Below, in pieces: positions 11,478 to 24,500 of a stretch of DNA of 64,000 bases. Location: contig CM022945.1 in assembly GCA_012931725.1 (NCBI GenBank), positions 156,322,862 to 156,386,861 on the forward strand. The letters run 5' to 3'. This DNA is from Litsea cubeba (taxonomy: Eukaryota; Streptophyta; Magnoliopsida; Laurales; Lauraceae). Made by a program: the position numbers and the translations under genes. A model generated the notes under the pieces. The model did not search any database. It was not told where the DNA came from and worked only from the letters and a program-made list of their open reading frames with translations. Positions within the stretch are counted from its first letter, which is position 1, and each line of letters begins with the position of its first letter.

Positions 11478-12009
11478 GGAGTTGTTCCGTTGGAACTCCT
11501 TGAAGCCTTCTTGAACAGGAAGCAAATGCCTTAGAAAATTACCTCACATAGTTTGAAATGAATCAACATAATTGAAAGATTTGGTTTTAGAAACTCAAAG
11601 AACCAAATGTCCTATCAAAGAACCAGATGTCAAGACAGATATAAGAATGTTGAGCAGGAAGCAAAATCCCTAGACAGCTCAAAGAACCATCCCACGAAAT
11701 CACTATTCTAGAAACTCCCAAGACAGATATAGAAGAAGAAGAAATGGAGGAGAAAGGATATTACCGATTGGGAGGAGGAAGGAGGAGGGCTCCAAACGTC
11801 CATCGTCGACAATGGCAGGAGAGGCTCCAAACGTCCGTCAACAATGGTAGAGAGGCTCCAAACGATGTGAGTGTAGAGAGAAGGGGATAGGGCATTTTAG
11901 GTATGTTTTTGTGTGTGGAAAGTAAAGTCATAATTTTAAATTTTTTATGCCGTGTGTGGATAGAACCTGTGTGTGAAAGGTTCAAATTGCTATGTATTTA
12001 GAAGCTCTC

Positions 12010-12018
12010 TTTCCACAT
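12010..12018. repeat. 9-bp target-site duplication (right) of the MULE
   Basis: TTTCCACAT, identical to 8291-8299. Confidence 0.9.
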
Positions 12019-13674
12019 ACCTCCTTCATGCTAGGGGCAATGACAAAACTGCGCAAACCTTCTTTTGTTGAGGCAACTTCATTCCTTTCCTTGCTTTTTA
12101 ATTTGTTCTCCCTCTTGGTATGAATTTACTTTTCCTCTTCCTTTACCAAACCTTTGGTCATTACGACCTGCGTGACCCACCTTTATGTGAACAATCCACA
12201 TTGACATATTGAAGCGCAATCTAATACAATTAATATATTGGGAATGGTTCTTCATATGATTAGCTTTGAATAATGAAAGATGGGTCTCGAATAGGATAAA
12301 TCAATCATTTCTCCATTTCTTTAAAATAAAAATTATTCTTTTTGTCTGTGATCCGAAATGTACATTTTTTGGTCCTTACACCAAAAATAACATTGATTGA
12401 TAGATGATGATGAGGAAGACTTGTGAAATTTTAGAGTTGATTTAAATGCATGAAAATATTTCTTAGGATCTATAAGGAACCACTTCATCGCTAATTTCTT
12501 ATCATAAATATATAACATGGCCTGCTTATTTGCATGGAATTGAATTCTTGGGGAAGAATTCAAAGGAACTCATTATAGCATGAAAAATAGGACCTAGTTG
12601 TTCACATGAAATTGAATTCCTATAAATTCAAAGAAACTCATTTTACTATGAATTCTCTTATTTTATAAATTTATAACATGTTTGTTTGAATGAATAGAAT
12701 TCTTAGAGAAAAAAAAAAAACCCACTTTACCTTGAGTTTCTTATCTTGAAAATATAATTGGATATTTTTTTTATTTTCATGGAATTGAATTCCTAGGAAA
12801 TGTTGTCACCGTCTTGTCATTTAAAAAATAATATTAAAACGAAATCACAAAGTTATTGACCATTTCTTTGATTTGAAAATTGAGGTAATCTTGAATTTAA
12901 TGTATATTGTAATATGAGATAACTAACGAACAACTTAGTTCAAAATCTATTGAATTTTTTCGAAACTAACAAACAACAATAGTACAATATTGTAATATTA
13001 TAATATTTTATTATGTAATATCTTATTCAACCTACTATTTAAATATAGAAATATTTTATTATGTACATATATCCAAATATGCCTTAAGATCTAAAAGAAT
13101 ATTAAAAAAAATTATGTTAGATCACCACTTTTCAATTAATAATAACACTATTCATTCTAATCTAAACCTGTAAATGCATTCTCAACCCACAAATGCAACA
13201 CACTCATTCACTAAATGCATTTTTTTTTTATGTCATAGCCTACACTACATGTATTTTAGTCCAAAAAGTCCAAAAAATGCTATAATTGTAGGTGTGGGGA
13301 AATATTCAAACTTTGAAAAGATGGAGGAAAAAGTCATCTCTAGAGAAAAGCTGAGGGGAAATCTAAAAATAAAAAAACCTAGTGACTCTAGAGTATCCGC
13401 CGTGCTCACAAGCTTGGAAGTTGTTGGTACAACCTTGTTTGTGGCAGCTCCAAGCATTGAGATGTGAAAAGAATGCTTTGCAATTATCCAATATATTTTC
13501 TAAGGACCCGTTTGTTTGTACGGAATAATACAATGATCCAATATACTCTAAGGACCCATTTGTTTGTACGGAACAAAAGCCCCAGGGATTTAAGAAATGG
13601 ATTCCTGAAAGTAGAAACCTGATGCTTCAAAGGGGAATATCTATTAATAAATTATCAAATAATAACTCTTTTAA
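12019..13674. other. AT-rich non-coding interval
   Basis: No conserved frame. The only structure noted is a direct duplication around 13500-13580 in which CTAAGGACCC-TTTGTTTGTACGGAA occurs twice about 50 bp apart, like the end of a degraded MITE. Confidence 0.4.
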
Positions 13675-13683
13675 TAAAAGATA

Positions 13684-15350
13684 GAGGAATTTACCCGAAA
13701 ATGACCTTAGATGGCCACTAAACAAAAACGCCTCCAGTAGTTCATATGATACGAAAGTTGTCCCCTGAGATCACTTTCATTTTTTTTATTATTAAAGTTT
13801 TCATTGAGCGACGACGCCGTCGCTAGTTTAAACCTTACAAAACCCCCGATATCCTATTTTTCCTTTCTTCCTCCCCATTGTTTTCACCCGTCTGGTGATT
13901 TCGTTGCCTCCTTCTTCCTCAATAGTTTGCAATATGGTCTCAGAGGTTGTTTTTCAACCTGTTATGGATTGAAGCATCATACCTGTGTGGAGGTATTCTT
14001 TTTGTCGTCTACCCATTATTTGTTTTTCAAAATAACGATTCTTGTAGGTTTCTTCATCTTCTTTCAATTTCCTTCAACCTATTTCCAATATAGCATCATA
14101 AAATTATTAATATTCATGCACTACACGTGTTTTTTTTGCAATGAATTAACCCATTAATCAGTCCCTCCATTTTCCCCATCTTGACTGGGCTTCTGAATGA
14201 TGTAGTAGTAGTGTACATAACCCTGTTGGGGATATCAGAAGGGTATGTGGTTAGAAGCCATGATAGAATCATGTCATTGCATCTTTTCCATAGTGAATGA
14301 CTAGAAGAAGTAGATGATGGTGTAGTTGAGCGTACCATAAAGAAAATAACTATTTTTTTTTTTTGCACTCTTAGTATTGAAGGAATAAACAAATGATGCC
14401 CCCCAATAATACCAAACATCCCAGTTTGTGTTTAGAGATCCATTGAAATGCAACAAATGATGACCCCATTGATCATTTTCCTACCACAACCACTTTTAAT
14501 TGAGTATAAGCCATGGCAGAGGGCTCCTAAAAAAATAAAATAAACAATAAATGATTTCCTTTAAATAATTTTTGGGACATGAGAAAAGGATACAATCAGC
14601 TCAATCCATGTGAACTGAACCATCAAAAGTTGGAATGGTGAAGCGAACTCCCTGAATCTAAGTTTAATGGACTCCAAAGTCCAAACCTTAATGAAAAAAG
14701 ACTTTTAAATGAAACATATCATTTCCCAATAAGCCTTTGATATTGATGATAACATATCCCAATTCCTTTACAATTTGCTCAGCTTTAAGCCTGTAAATTC
14801 ATTGATTGATTTCCCTTCAAAGACCCACCAATATTCCTACTTCTGAATGCCCCATAAGATGATAAATAAAAAAAGCAAGCATCATTAAAAGGGAAAAAAA
14901 AAAGGTCATCCTTTTCTTTAAAAGAAAACCTGGTCATCTCCCGCTCGACACCACACCTATCAAAGAAAACCTGGTTTCTTTGAATCATGTAGTGCGTGTG
15001 CACATCATAGTGAATCTAATGATTTTTTATTTATTTTTTCAAACTAATATTAGCGTTGACGTTGTTGCCTAACCGTTTATAAAGTCTTACTGAAAGGGTA
15101 GAATAAGCGACGATGCTGTCGCTCCGCAGAATCTTAAAACACTTGGTCACATTGAAATGAGCAACGACTTCGTCGCTCCGGAGAATCTTAAGATGGTTGG
15201 TCCCATTGAAATGAACGACGTCGTCGACGCTCATTGAAAAATGGCAAAAAAAAGAAAAGTTCGACGTGAATACCAGTTTTGTATCATATGAACTACTAGA
15301 GGCTTTTTCATTTAGTGGCCATCTAAGGTCATTGTTCGGGTAAATTCCTC
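13684..15350. mobile_element. MULE-type element with ~125-bp TIRs
   Basis: Left terminus 13684-about 13815 and right terminus about 15225-15350 are inverted copies: GAGGAATTTACCCGAA, TGACCTTAGATGGCCACTAA, GTAGTTCATATGATAC and a GAGCG-CGACG-CGTCG block occur in the same order on opposite strands. The flanks carry a 9-bp near-duplication, TAAAAGATA (13675-13683) and TAGAAGATA (15351-15359), one mismatch, as expected for a Mutator-like insertion. No transposase was found inside, so this is a non-autonomous element. It contains a copia gag fossil near 14.2-14.35 kb. Confidence 0.85.
14160..14345 (-). pseudogene. Ty1/copia gag fossil inside the MULE
   Basis: The minus-strand frame reads LWKRCNDMILSWLLTTYPSD followed by IPNRVMYTTTT. 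This resembles the copia gag motif of the form W-x-R-C-N-D-M-V-x-S-W-(I/L)-L-N-x-(L/V)-S-x-x-I-A-x-S-V-x-Y. Flanking sequence is too decayed to extend it. Either the MULE captured a piece of retrotransposon or a copia copy inserted and decayed. Confidence 0.55.
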
Positions 15351-16087
15351 TAGAAGATAAATTAAATAAATATATAATTCTCCCATCTCCCCTTAAATTC
15401 ATTTTTCATTGAAAGCAAGATTATGTATACGTCATTTATGGATATTCACCTTTCTTTCTTAACGTTTAGCCACTTCTTTAAATACATTCCCTAGTACTCC
15501 TAGGAATCTAATTCCGAATGAACTCCTTTTAAGTTGATCATAGAGTGGCACCACCTTCAATACTTTCCTCAAAGGTAAAAACCAAACCCCGGTTTCTCAG
15601 GTCATAAAACAGTTAGTTTTCAGTAGGGTGTAAAATCATAGCCTAAAACATGGTGACGCACTAGAAAAGCCATGCCAACCGGCAGGTGCAGGCAACAACC
15701 ATCTTGAGATGCTTAATGATACGGTAAAGAGAATCCACTGAAAGCAAGAATAAATTACAATCAGATGCCACAATACAGTAAATGCTGCCAATGGTAGAAA
15801 AGAGAGTCTTGAGCTTTTTACTCACGAATCCAGATGCAGCAGAATATTGATACATTTAAATTATGCATGAAAAATTATTTTATTATCTGGGGCACAAGAC
15901 AATCCACAAACAGAATACAATTACCAGTACCTATTACTTGAACAGGTGCCCCACTAAAAACACATCTAAGCTGATTGGTTCTACCAAAATCTTCTTAAAT
16001 CTCTTGCTAGATCTTTGTTACCTGAAAATCGAGGTGCTGGACCCGGTATCTTATTTTTTAATCGAAATAACTTGCATAAACATTTTG

Positions 16088-19000
16088 CTATGGAGATCGG
16101 AAAGCTTCACCAGCATAGCGCACGCTGCCAAGTTCCTCTTCAATACGCAAAAGCTAGAAACAAAGAATTATAAAATAAAAAAAAAAAAAAAAACCAGATA
16201 TTGTTGAGTTTAGGATAATCAATCTCAAATGAAAGCAGATGCAACAAATTGCCTATAGAGGAGACGTTATTAATTACAAATAAAAAAAAATTAGTGGTTA
16301 CCATTTCAAAAAAAATAAATATTAGTGCCAACATTTTAATCAGAAATATTCATTTCCACAAAATGATCACGAGTCATTTTGAGATTTTTTTTTTCTATTT
16401 TAAGTGTTTGTTATCGTGTGCCACATTGTGTAGATTGCCTTCTAAATCAAAGTGAGCGGTCTTTCTTCAGATGTGGGTCACACATTAACAAAACCGATGA
16501 ATATTTCAAAATGCTTCAACAGCCCACATTCATTGTACATGTGCAGCCTGATGTATGCATTTTACCTCCTCATGTGGATGCACGTGGAGCCACACCAATG
16601 TGCATCAAGGTTTGGAAATACAAGAGTGTTTCAAGAACGAAACATATTATGGGACATTCACTAGAAAGATTAAACTCTGCGGAGGAAAGATTTAATTGTA
16701 TTCTGTTGAAGAATTTAGAGAAGCTGCTCCTTAGTAACAGGAAAGAGAAACAAATGCACAATCACAGTAAGGTAATTGGAAAATACGATTTTCCCTATCG
16801 AGTATGATTACTAACACTCTGAAACATAAATTATCTCCTTTTGACAAGCAGACTTCAATCCATTGAGACATTACAATACAATATTAGATACTAGCACTTT
16901 ATAATGAAAATGACTGAAGAACACTAATGCTTTCTAAGTAGGTAAAAGTACAAGTAGTAAATTGCCATAGATATTTTATTCATTCATCAAGAAATGAAGC
17001 CGATATAAAACTCGGTCACTCAAGGATAGATGTGGGGATCAAGGCTTGCTCTTCAGGTTGAGTAATTCCCCAAAGATCTTTAAATTCACAGTTCTTAATG
17101 GCACAACTGGAAAACACAATCTCACAGGTTTTATTTAAGTTGATATTTGCAGAAGGATCATTTGGATCAAAAGATAGATGTGACTTGTTTACAAGATAAT
17201 ATAAAAGTAGCATTTTTTTGTAAGTAAAACACCTTAAATAAATGTATAAAACACTTCTAATGATTTTCAAATTTTATTTCCACCAAAATTATGGTTTACT
17301 AGGTAGCACACTATGCATGATTGCAATCTGTCTGTTTAGGATTCTGTTAGAAACAAGATGAAATTCCACTTGAACATTAAGCAATATTTTGAGACAAGAC
17401 AAGACAACAATAACACTCTTCAGACCACCACATAATATAGAAGGAAATTACCTGATTATACTTGGCCAGACGTTCGCTGCGGCAGGGAGCTCCTGTTTTG
17501 ATCTATAGGATAGTTTATAAACAAAGCAAACAATTTAAAACTCACATTCAGCAACAGCAAGAAATAACCAGCTGATCTCAGAGAGTGTGCAATGATAGTC
17601 CTCATATACCTGTCCGCCAGCCAGGCCAACAGAGAGATCAGCAATAAAATTATCCTCTGTCTCACCACTACGGTGGCTCACCATCACACCCCAGCCAGCA
17701 GCTTTTGAATCAAGTGCTGCTTGTATAGATTCAGTAACTGTGCCAATCTGATTAACCTGTGGAAGAAAAGTCCAAAATGAATTAGGGGGTGTTTGGATAA
17801 AGGTAGAATATAATATGACCAAATTTGAATATTGTAAGATTTCATTATCACATAATAAAATAGTATCATATTATAATATTGTGTCATTTATGGTGTTTGG
17901 CAATTCTACAAATTTCAATATATCTTTCAAGTATTTAGCTATTTATAACATTTTCACTAGATGATGCATCGAAATAATAAATGAATAGAAAAACAGGGAT
18001 GATTGACCGAGTGGGAACCTACTAACTAGTAGTCACACTGGAGTAATTTAATATTAGTAACCACAGTAGAGCCCATTTAATTAGAAAACTATTAGACTAA
18101 ATGTTAAAAACCACGAGCAATATTGTTTAATCAATGTGGGTCCACCAAATGTTAATAACCATAATGTATTACATCCAATGGTGATTATAACGGAGAACCC
18201 TATGAGTGTTGAACATCATTGAGGAATCCATCTATGAGAAATAAATGTAAGACCCATTTGATGTTAATCATCACATTAACCAAGCTAATTATAGTAATCA
18301 CGAGGGGGCCATTAAACAATATGACTCATTTAATGATGGCAAACTAGTAATTAGTCCTACAATCCAATATTGGTAATTAGTATGGGACCCATCTAAAGTT
18401 GGAAGTACGGGACCCACTTAATGTTGGTAATCGTGGTAGACATTACCTAATGTGATATTTGTAGGACCCACCTAATATTAGTAATCAATAAAGAAATTAT
18501 GTAATTATGACAAGGTTATGGACCCACATAAAATTTATAAATACTAATATTGAGTCATTGTAGGATTCCTATAGAAACCATCAATATTTAAGGAAATGCA
18601 GTGGGCCAAACCCATATTTTGGTTAGTTGTCTTAATGAAATATTGTTTTATACAGCATATAGTTGAATATTATAACATGAAGATTTTTGTAAGAAAGTGA
18701 GATATTGTAGAATACCTTCTAAGTTATCCAAACACCTAATTTTTAGGTGGGTAGATTATATTCTAAGCTAGGATATAATATAGCAAAATCTTTAGAAATA
18801 TATGGTTTCCAAACACCCCCTTAGAATGACCTGAACATGAAAGCTGTTATAATTATAGAAAAAACATGATTATGGATGAATATATCAGCTTTCACCACAA
18901 CACATTTTGTGTCATTAAGAGTGAAAATAACATGAAATAATGATCCGGCAAATACACTGTACATGGTCCTTAGATTTTCAGTTTGTGTAAGGAGTTCCCA

Positions 19001-21520
19001 TGGATCAGGGAACTCTGGACTTTTCACCTGTCATCAGGCTCCACAAAGGATAGCCCACCACAGAAAATTGGTAAATCCAAGATATCCAATCTTAGGTCTT
19101 GCTTTCGCCAAGTGCAGGCAATTGCTGTATTTGTTGCATTTGTTAAGTAGTTGTTTGTACAGTTTCCTATCACCAATTGGTTTTGAGATTACTGGCTAGC
19201 AACTCTGACATGGTATCAGAGCCTGAGGTCTCGAGTTCGAAACCACGCAGGGCAGAAATGCCCCATGCCGCGTTGTGTGTTTGTGCGGGCGCAAAATGCG
19301 CAGGGCAAAAAGGCCCCATGCCGCGTTATAGTCTTGTGCGGGCGTGTGCTTCAGATCCGAGCGGTGTCCCACCCGAGGGGGGGTGTTAAGTAGTTGTTTG
19401 TACAGTTTCCTATCACCAATTGGTTTTGGGATTACTGGCTAGCAACTCTGACAGTATTGGCCATCTATAGATGCAGCAAACCAGAGCTAAAGGTTTAAGA
19501 CGAAGGCTGCATCACCTATTCTATGGAAACCATTTGACAAGCTAAGGTTCTAGCACCTGGAAACTTTCTAGAGCATGACTAGCATGGTAGGCCAATCCTA
19601 TCAGCAGTCTAAATAAAGAGAGGATTTTTCACATGATTTGATGCTGAACATATCTCTTCCAGATAAGAAGCAGTGAAAGCCAATACCCACACCGACCCTT
19701 TTTAAGAGAGGAAGATTGTCCTGGAGCTCAAATTTATGATATCGCAAGACATAGTAAGAGCAAATAACATAGTATAATTAATCTGCACAAGGCAATGATA
19801 GCAAGCATAGTTCAAAAATGGATAACCATTCAAAAACAAAACAAAAAAAAACAAAAAAACAAAAAAAAAGTTCAAAATGGATAATGACTTGATTGAGGAA
19901 TCCAGTTAGAAATGAGGATTTATGACAACGATAATAGAGATTTTAATATGTAATTAAGCAGATAACAATAGTAAAAAAAAAAAAAAAACCTAATTACTAG
20001 AGAAAAGAAGGCAAATCTTTAACAACATTACTCCCTTAAAATCTCATATCCAGTTGTCAAGTGGAGCTGACCCAACTAAGCTTTTTATTTAACATGTCAT
20101 AGTTTTCAGACTTAGACTTGCATATATACTTGACTTGGAACCAATCAACTTGGGCTAGCTCGACTAAGTTTCAAGTCAAGTCACTGGTTTTGAACTATAG
20201 CTGTTACAAATTTAAAATGCACGATAGAAATGAAAACACTTGCCTTTAGAAGCAAACCATTGCAAGATTTCTTCTGAATTGCCTCAGCTATCCTCTTTGG
20301 ATTTGTGACCAACAAGTCATCACCTACAAGTTGGATATCGACAGAGGACTGCAGCGATGCCCATGAGCTCCAGTCATCTTGGTCAAATGGATCCTCAATG
20401 GACACAATGGGGAAGTCTCTGATAAATTCTTTATACAGCTCGCCAAGGGCATGAGCAGTATGGACATGAGACCCATCATTTGGCTGCTTTTTGAAGTTCA
20501 GATCATATCTGCCTTCTTTGGTGAAAAATTCTGAAGCTGCAACATCCATTCCTATTTTGATCTGCCGAACCAATTGTTAAGTATTCATGTTAATTCAGCA
20601 GCAAAAGGAAAATATAGATAAGGCCTCAAGAATTGGGGACTCTATCAATACCTTGCCCGTGTAACCAGCCTTTTCAATTGCATCAAGAAGCAAAACCAAA
20701 CCCTCCCTGTTGTCCTGAACGTTGGGAGCAAAGCCGCCTTCATCTCCAACATTGCATGCATCTTGTCCGTATTTTGCCTTAATGATGCCTTTTAGGATAT
20801 GATATACTGTTTCACGCGTAGAAAGTATACAATGAGTCATGTTAGTTCATTAGAAGTCCTGAACTAAATACAGAAAACTCTCCATGTGGACTCTATGAAC
20901 TCAATAGAATAACCTTGAATAAACAGCTGCATATAGAGTCTATCCTCATGGATAGCTACCATTGTAGTTATGGAGAGGGAGCAAAACTCAGCTACATACT
21001 CACCATTAAAAGCAAAGTACCTGGCTACCAAATCAGCCAGGACAAGGATGTGGGTATTGATGTACTAGTGACAAGGCAAGTTAAATAGTTATCAGAACCA
21101 GAGCATTTTGTAAAGGGACTCCCCAAACCATATGGATCACACAAACATTTTTCTTTCTTTCTTAACAATCTTCTGCCTTTTTCTTTCTTTCTTTTAGCGT
21201 TTTTACATTTAGAATATTATTTAGTAGTTAACGAAACCTCTTAAGAGTTTTTGTGGCTTTGAGGTTTTAGAGATGAATAAAAAACATGCATTTGCTTAAA
21301 GCGATCGACTTTACGTATGGTGCTTGTCTACATCTTCTTCTTTTTTTTTCCTTTTTTTTTTTCTTCATAAATACTTTCTTAACTTCAAGAGATATCCCAC
21401 TGTGTAAGATTCATTGTTTGGATTTTATTATTTTATTTTTATATTTTGATTTAAAGATAGAAAAAAATAAATATATATTGATACCCTATATTTGAAACAG
21501 GTTGAATTTGAAACAGGTTG

Positions 21521-21553
<33 letters not shown>

Positions 21554-24500
21554 TTCCTTCTTCCTCCTCAGTCCACAAAGACAAAAATGGATACTGCTAT
21601 TTATATTTTATTTTTTTAATATTTACACTTCACATATAAATATTATATATTAATATGTCATGATATTCTTCATATGATTGTATGATAGACCTATTTGTCA
21701 TTGTTTTTATGTATACCGCTATAAATGGAAAAATGGTTGGTTTTGAATAACTAATTTTTTCTTCTAATTTTTATTAGAAAAATAAAAAATCTTACGATTT
21801 GCGATACGATTCACGATTCAATTCATGGGTATGAACGATTTGCAATACAACTCCGATTTTCAAAACTATGATCACTGGCATTTAATCATCATCAAAATCG
21901 CAGCAAATCCCGTGCACGCAAGACTCGTCAATCTCGTGTCATATTGCTAGAGATTGCATTGTGGAACTTTATGACACTTATATCAAATGCACTTATGGAG
22001 TACAATGTTGGCCAATCTAGAAACAACACATGCAAATATTAAGTATAGCAGAGATGAGAAAGTTAAGAATTTTTTTTTAATGGCGACGAGAATGTTAAGA
22101 TGGGTTTGATAAAACTATGAAAGAAAGAATAAAAAATAAGCACATTCGAGAGCATTTAGGGGTAGCATCAATAGGTGATAAATTAAGAGAGATTCATTTG
22201 AGATGGTTTGGACATGTGTAACACAAGCCAACAAAGGCACCAGTGAGCAAAAGTTTTTATGTGTAGGTTGATGGCCCTTCAAGAAAAAGGAGTAGGCCAA
22301 AGAGGACATGGATAGAAGTAGTTAAGGATGAATTTGAAGAAGTACAACCTATCCAAGGATTTAGCCCACGCTAGACTAGAATAGAGAAAAAATTCATACA
22401 ACTTGGTCCAACATAGTTGGGAAAACACTTTGATGATAATGATGACCTAACATTTTCTAGTATTCTAATTTTTTGGGTTTTTTTTTTAATTTTTTTTATC
22501 TAAAACTAAATTCACTGCTATCCCAATATGTATCAACATAGTTGATATGTATCGCCTAATACATATCATTTTGGGGGTGACCAATATGCCTTCTGCAACC
22601 ACTTTTTTTTCTTATCTAGCAACAATGCAACAAATGCGTTAATCAGGTACATAGTCCTCAAAAAAGGTGATACTTGATTCCAACAAGCTTAGTGCTCTCC
22701 CAATGATATTATAACATGATGCAAATAGGTGTAGCCAACCTACCAACTAAACTGGACAGTTGGGTAATATGTTCAATATAACTTGTGATCATGCCCTAAC
22801 CACTATAGTACATTTAGGACCATTCATTTGGGTAACTTGTGTCATGCCACATCCACAACAGTGCCATGATTTGGATGCTATGGACATCGGTACATGTGAT
22901 GTGCACATCATCTGTGTGCATGGATTATCATCATATTATGGCAGAGAATCATAAATTATTTAAAGTAAGCTTACCTTCACTACCCATTCGCAGAGCCTCA
23001 GCAAATGAAGTGGCGCCTACTGGTAATATCATAAACTCTTGCATAGCCAGGTTATTGCCGGCATGACTTCCCCCATTTATCACATTGAAGGCAGGAACAG
23101 GCATAACAAGCTCCTTTGTTCCAGCTAATTCCTGAATATGCTTGTAAAGGGGTAATCCTTTTGCTCCTGCACCAGCCCGACATACGCTTAGTGATACCCC
23201 GAGGATAGCATTAGCCCCCAGCTTTGATTTATTTGGAGTTCCATCAAACTCTAACATGATTGCATCAACATCAGCTTGATCCCTGATCAGAAGAGAGACA
23301 ACTTTGTTAGAATTTTATGTTTTAGATAATAATGAATTAAAGCTGTTCGGCCTGATTGGGTAATTCACTTGTATGGTGAGGTGAAGTGGAGGCCCTGGAG
23401 GGTCACTTTAAGAGAAAAGAAAAGTGGGGGGAGGGATCAAAATGTACAAAATTTCAAAAATCAGATCTTCTTTTAAAAAAAAGTTAAAGGATTGGGTTTT
23501 TCAAAAACAACAAGAATCTTTTCAACAAACTTATGTTATGTTAGATGGGAAGAATTTGGAATTCATGTATGTGAAATTCCAAAACTCTTCAAATTCTTTT
23601 AAGTAGTAGAATTTATCAAATATGAATTCAGGAAATCTGGAATTTGGAGACTTCCAAAGGCTATTGAACGCATTTTACTGTATTAAATTCTGGAATACTT
23701 CTTATTAGTTAGAGAATTCCAATGGGGGGGAACAAAATCTGACAAACTTGGAACTGCTAACCATCATGAATTATATCCAAAAATCCCCCTTTTACTAAAG
23801 GGACCATCCTAAAACCTAGATGGCACCCTCTTTGTACAAAACCAACTATAGGTGCACACAATCCCAGGAGGAGGTGATAAGACGGCTATGTTATCACACT
23901 GTGTGATCAGATTATTCTAACCCTCGATCTTAAGGCCCCAAAATTCTGCTATGCCTTTGTCACCACAATTTATTCAGAACTTGCGAATAATTGCTCAACC
24001 AGTGTCAAACTCGCATTAATTCCAAATCAAGTTTGTGTGGGTTTAATTGTTCATGGTGGTATGCTCTTACTACATCGCTTGAAACTTCTTCCTTGTAATC
24101 TGATGATCCAGACCGTCAATTCAGTCCATCATCAGTAAGTGGTCCACCCCCAAAATTCTACCATTTCAAAAATCGTTAACGTCTATCACTAACACATCAC
24201 CTAAAGATGAAAACAAAACACCAAACCAACGGAATTACCTGACATCGACACCGACCAGCTTCGGCGCCAAAAGCTCGTTGATGTTCCTAACCGCATTGAG
24301 AACGCCCTTCCCTCCATAAACGCTCTTATCTCCATCTCTCAGCTCCAAAGCCTCGTAGATCCCGGTAGACGCCCCGCTCGGCACCGCCGATCTGAACAGA
24401 TCCCCGCCGTCCGTCACCAGATCAACCTCCACCGTCGGATTGCCCCTACTGTCCACTATCTGCCTCGCCTTAACCGATCTCAACTTGCATCCCTTCGCCG

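Larger units (their letters stand above)
8300..12009. mobile_element. Complete Mutator-like element carrying truncated mudrA-like gene and PMD gene
   Basis: Terminal inverted repeats of 43 bp at 8300-8342 and 11967-12009 (starting GAGAGCTT, ending CACACACAG, three mismatches) are bounded by a perfect 9-bp target-site duplication TTTCCACAT at 8291-8299 and 12010-12018. A 9-bp TSD with long TIRs is diagnostic of the Mutator superfamily. Inside are a plus-strand three-exon ORF related to the N-terminus of MULE transposases, a minus-strand plant-mobile-domain gene with two lesions, and two arrays of 33-bp hairpin repeats near the two ends. No transposase catalytic region is seen, so mobilisation would need help from a related autonomous element. 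The perfect TSD and near-identical TIRs point to a fairly recent insertion. Confidence 0.92.

Noticed and set aside
16379..16807. 142-codon plus-strand frame in ENO1 intron 6
   Set aside because: No recognisable family, no supporting splice context, and composition like the surrounding intron.
17016..17270. 84-codon minus-strand frame in ENO1 intron 6, in the sense direction
   Set aside because: Looks somewhat protein-like but matches nothing I know and is not needed for enolase, whose exons 6 and 7 join in frame across it.
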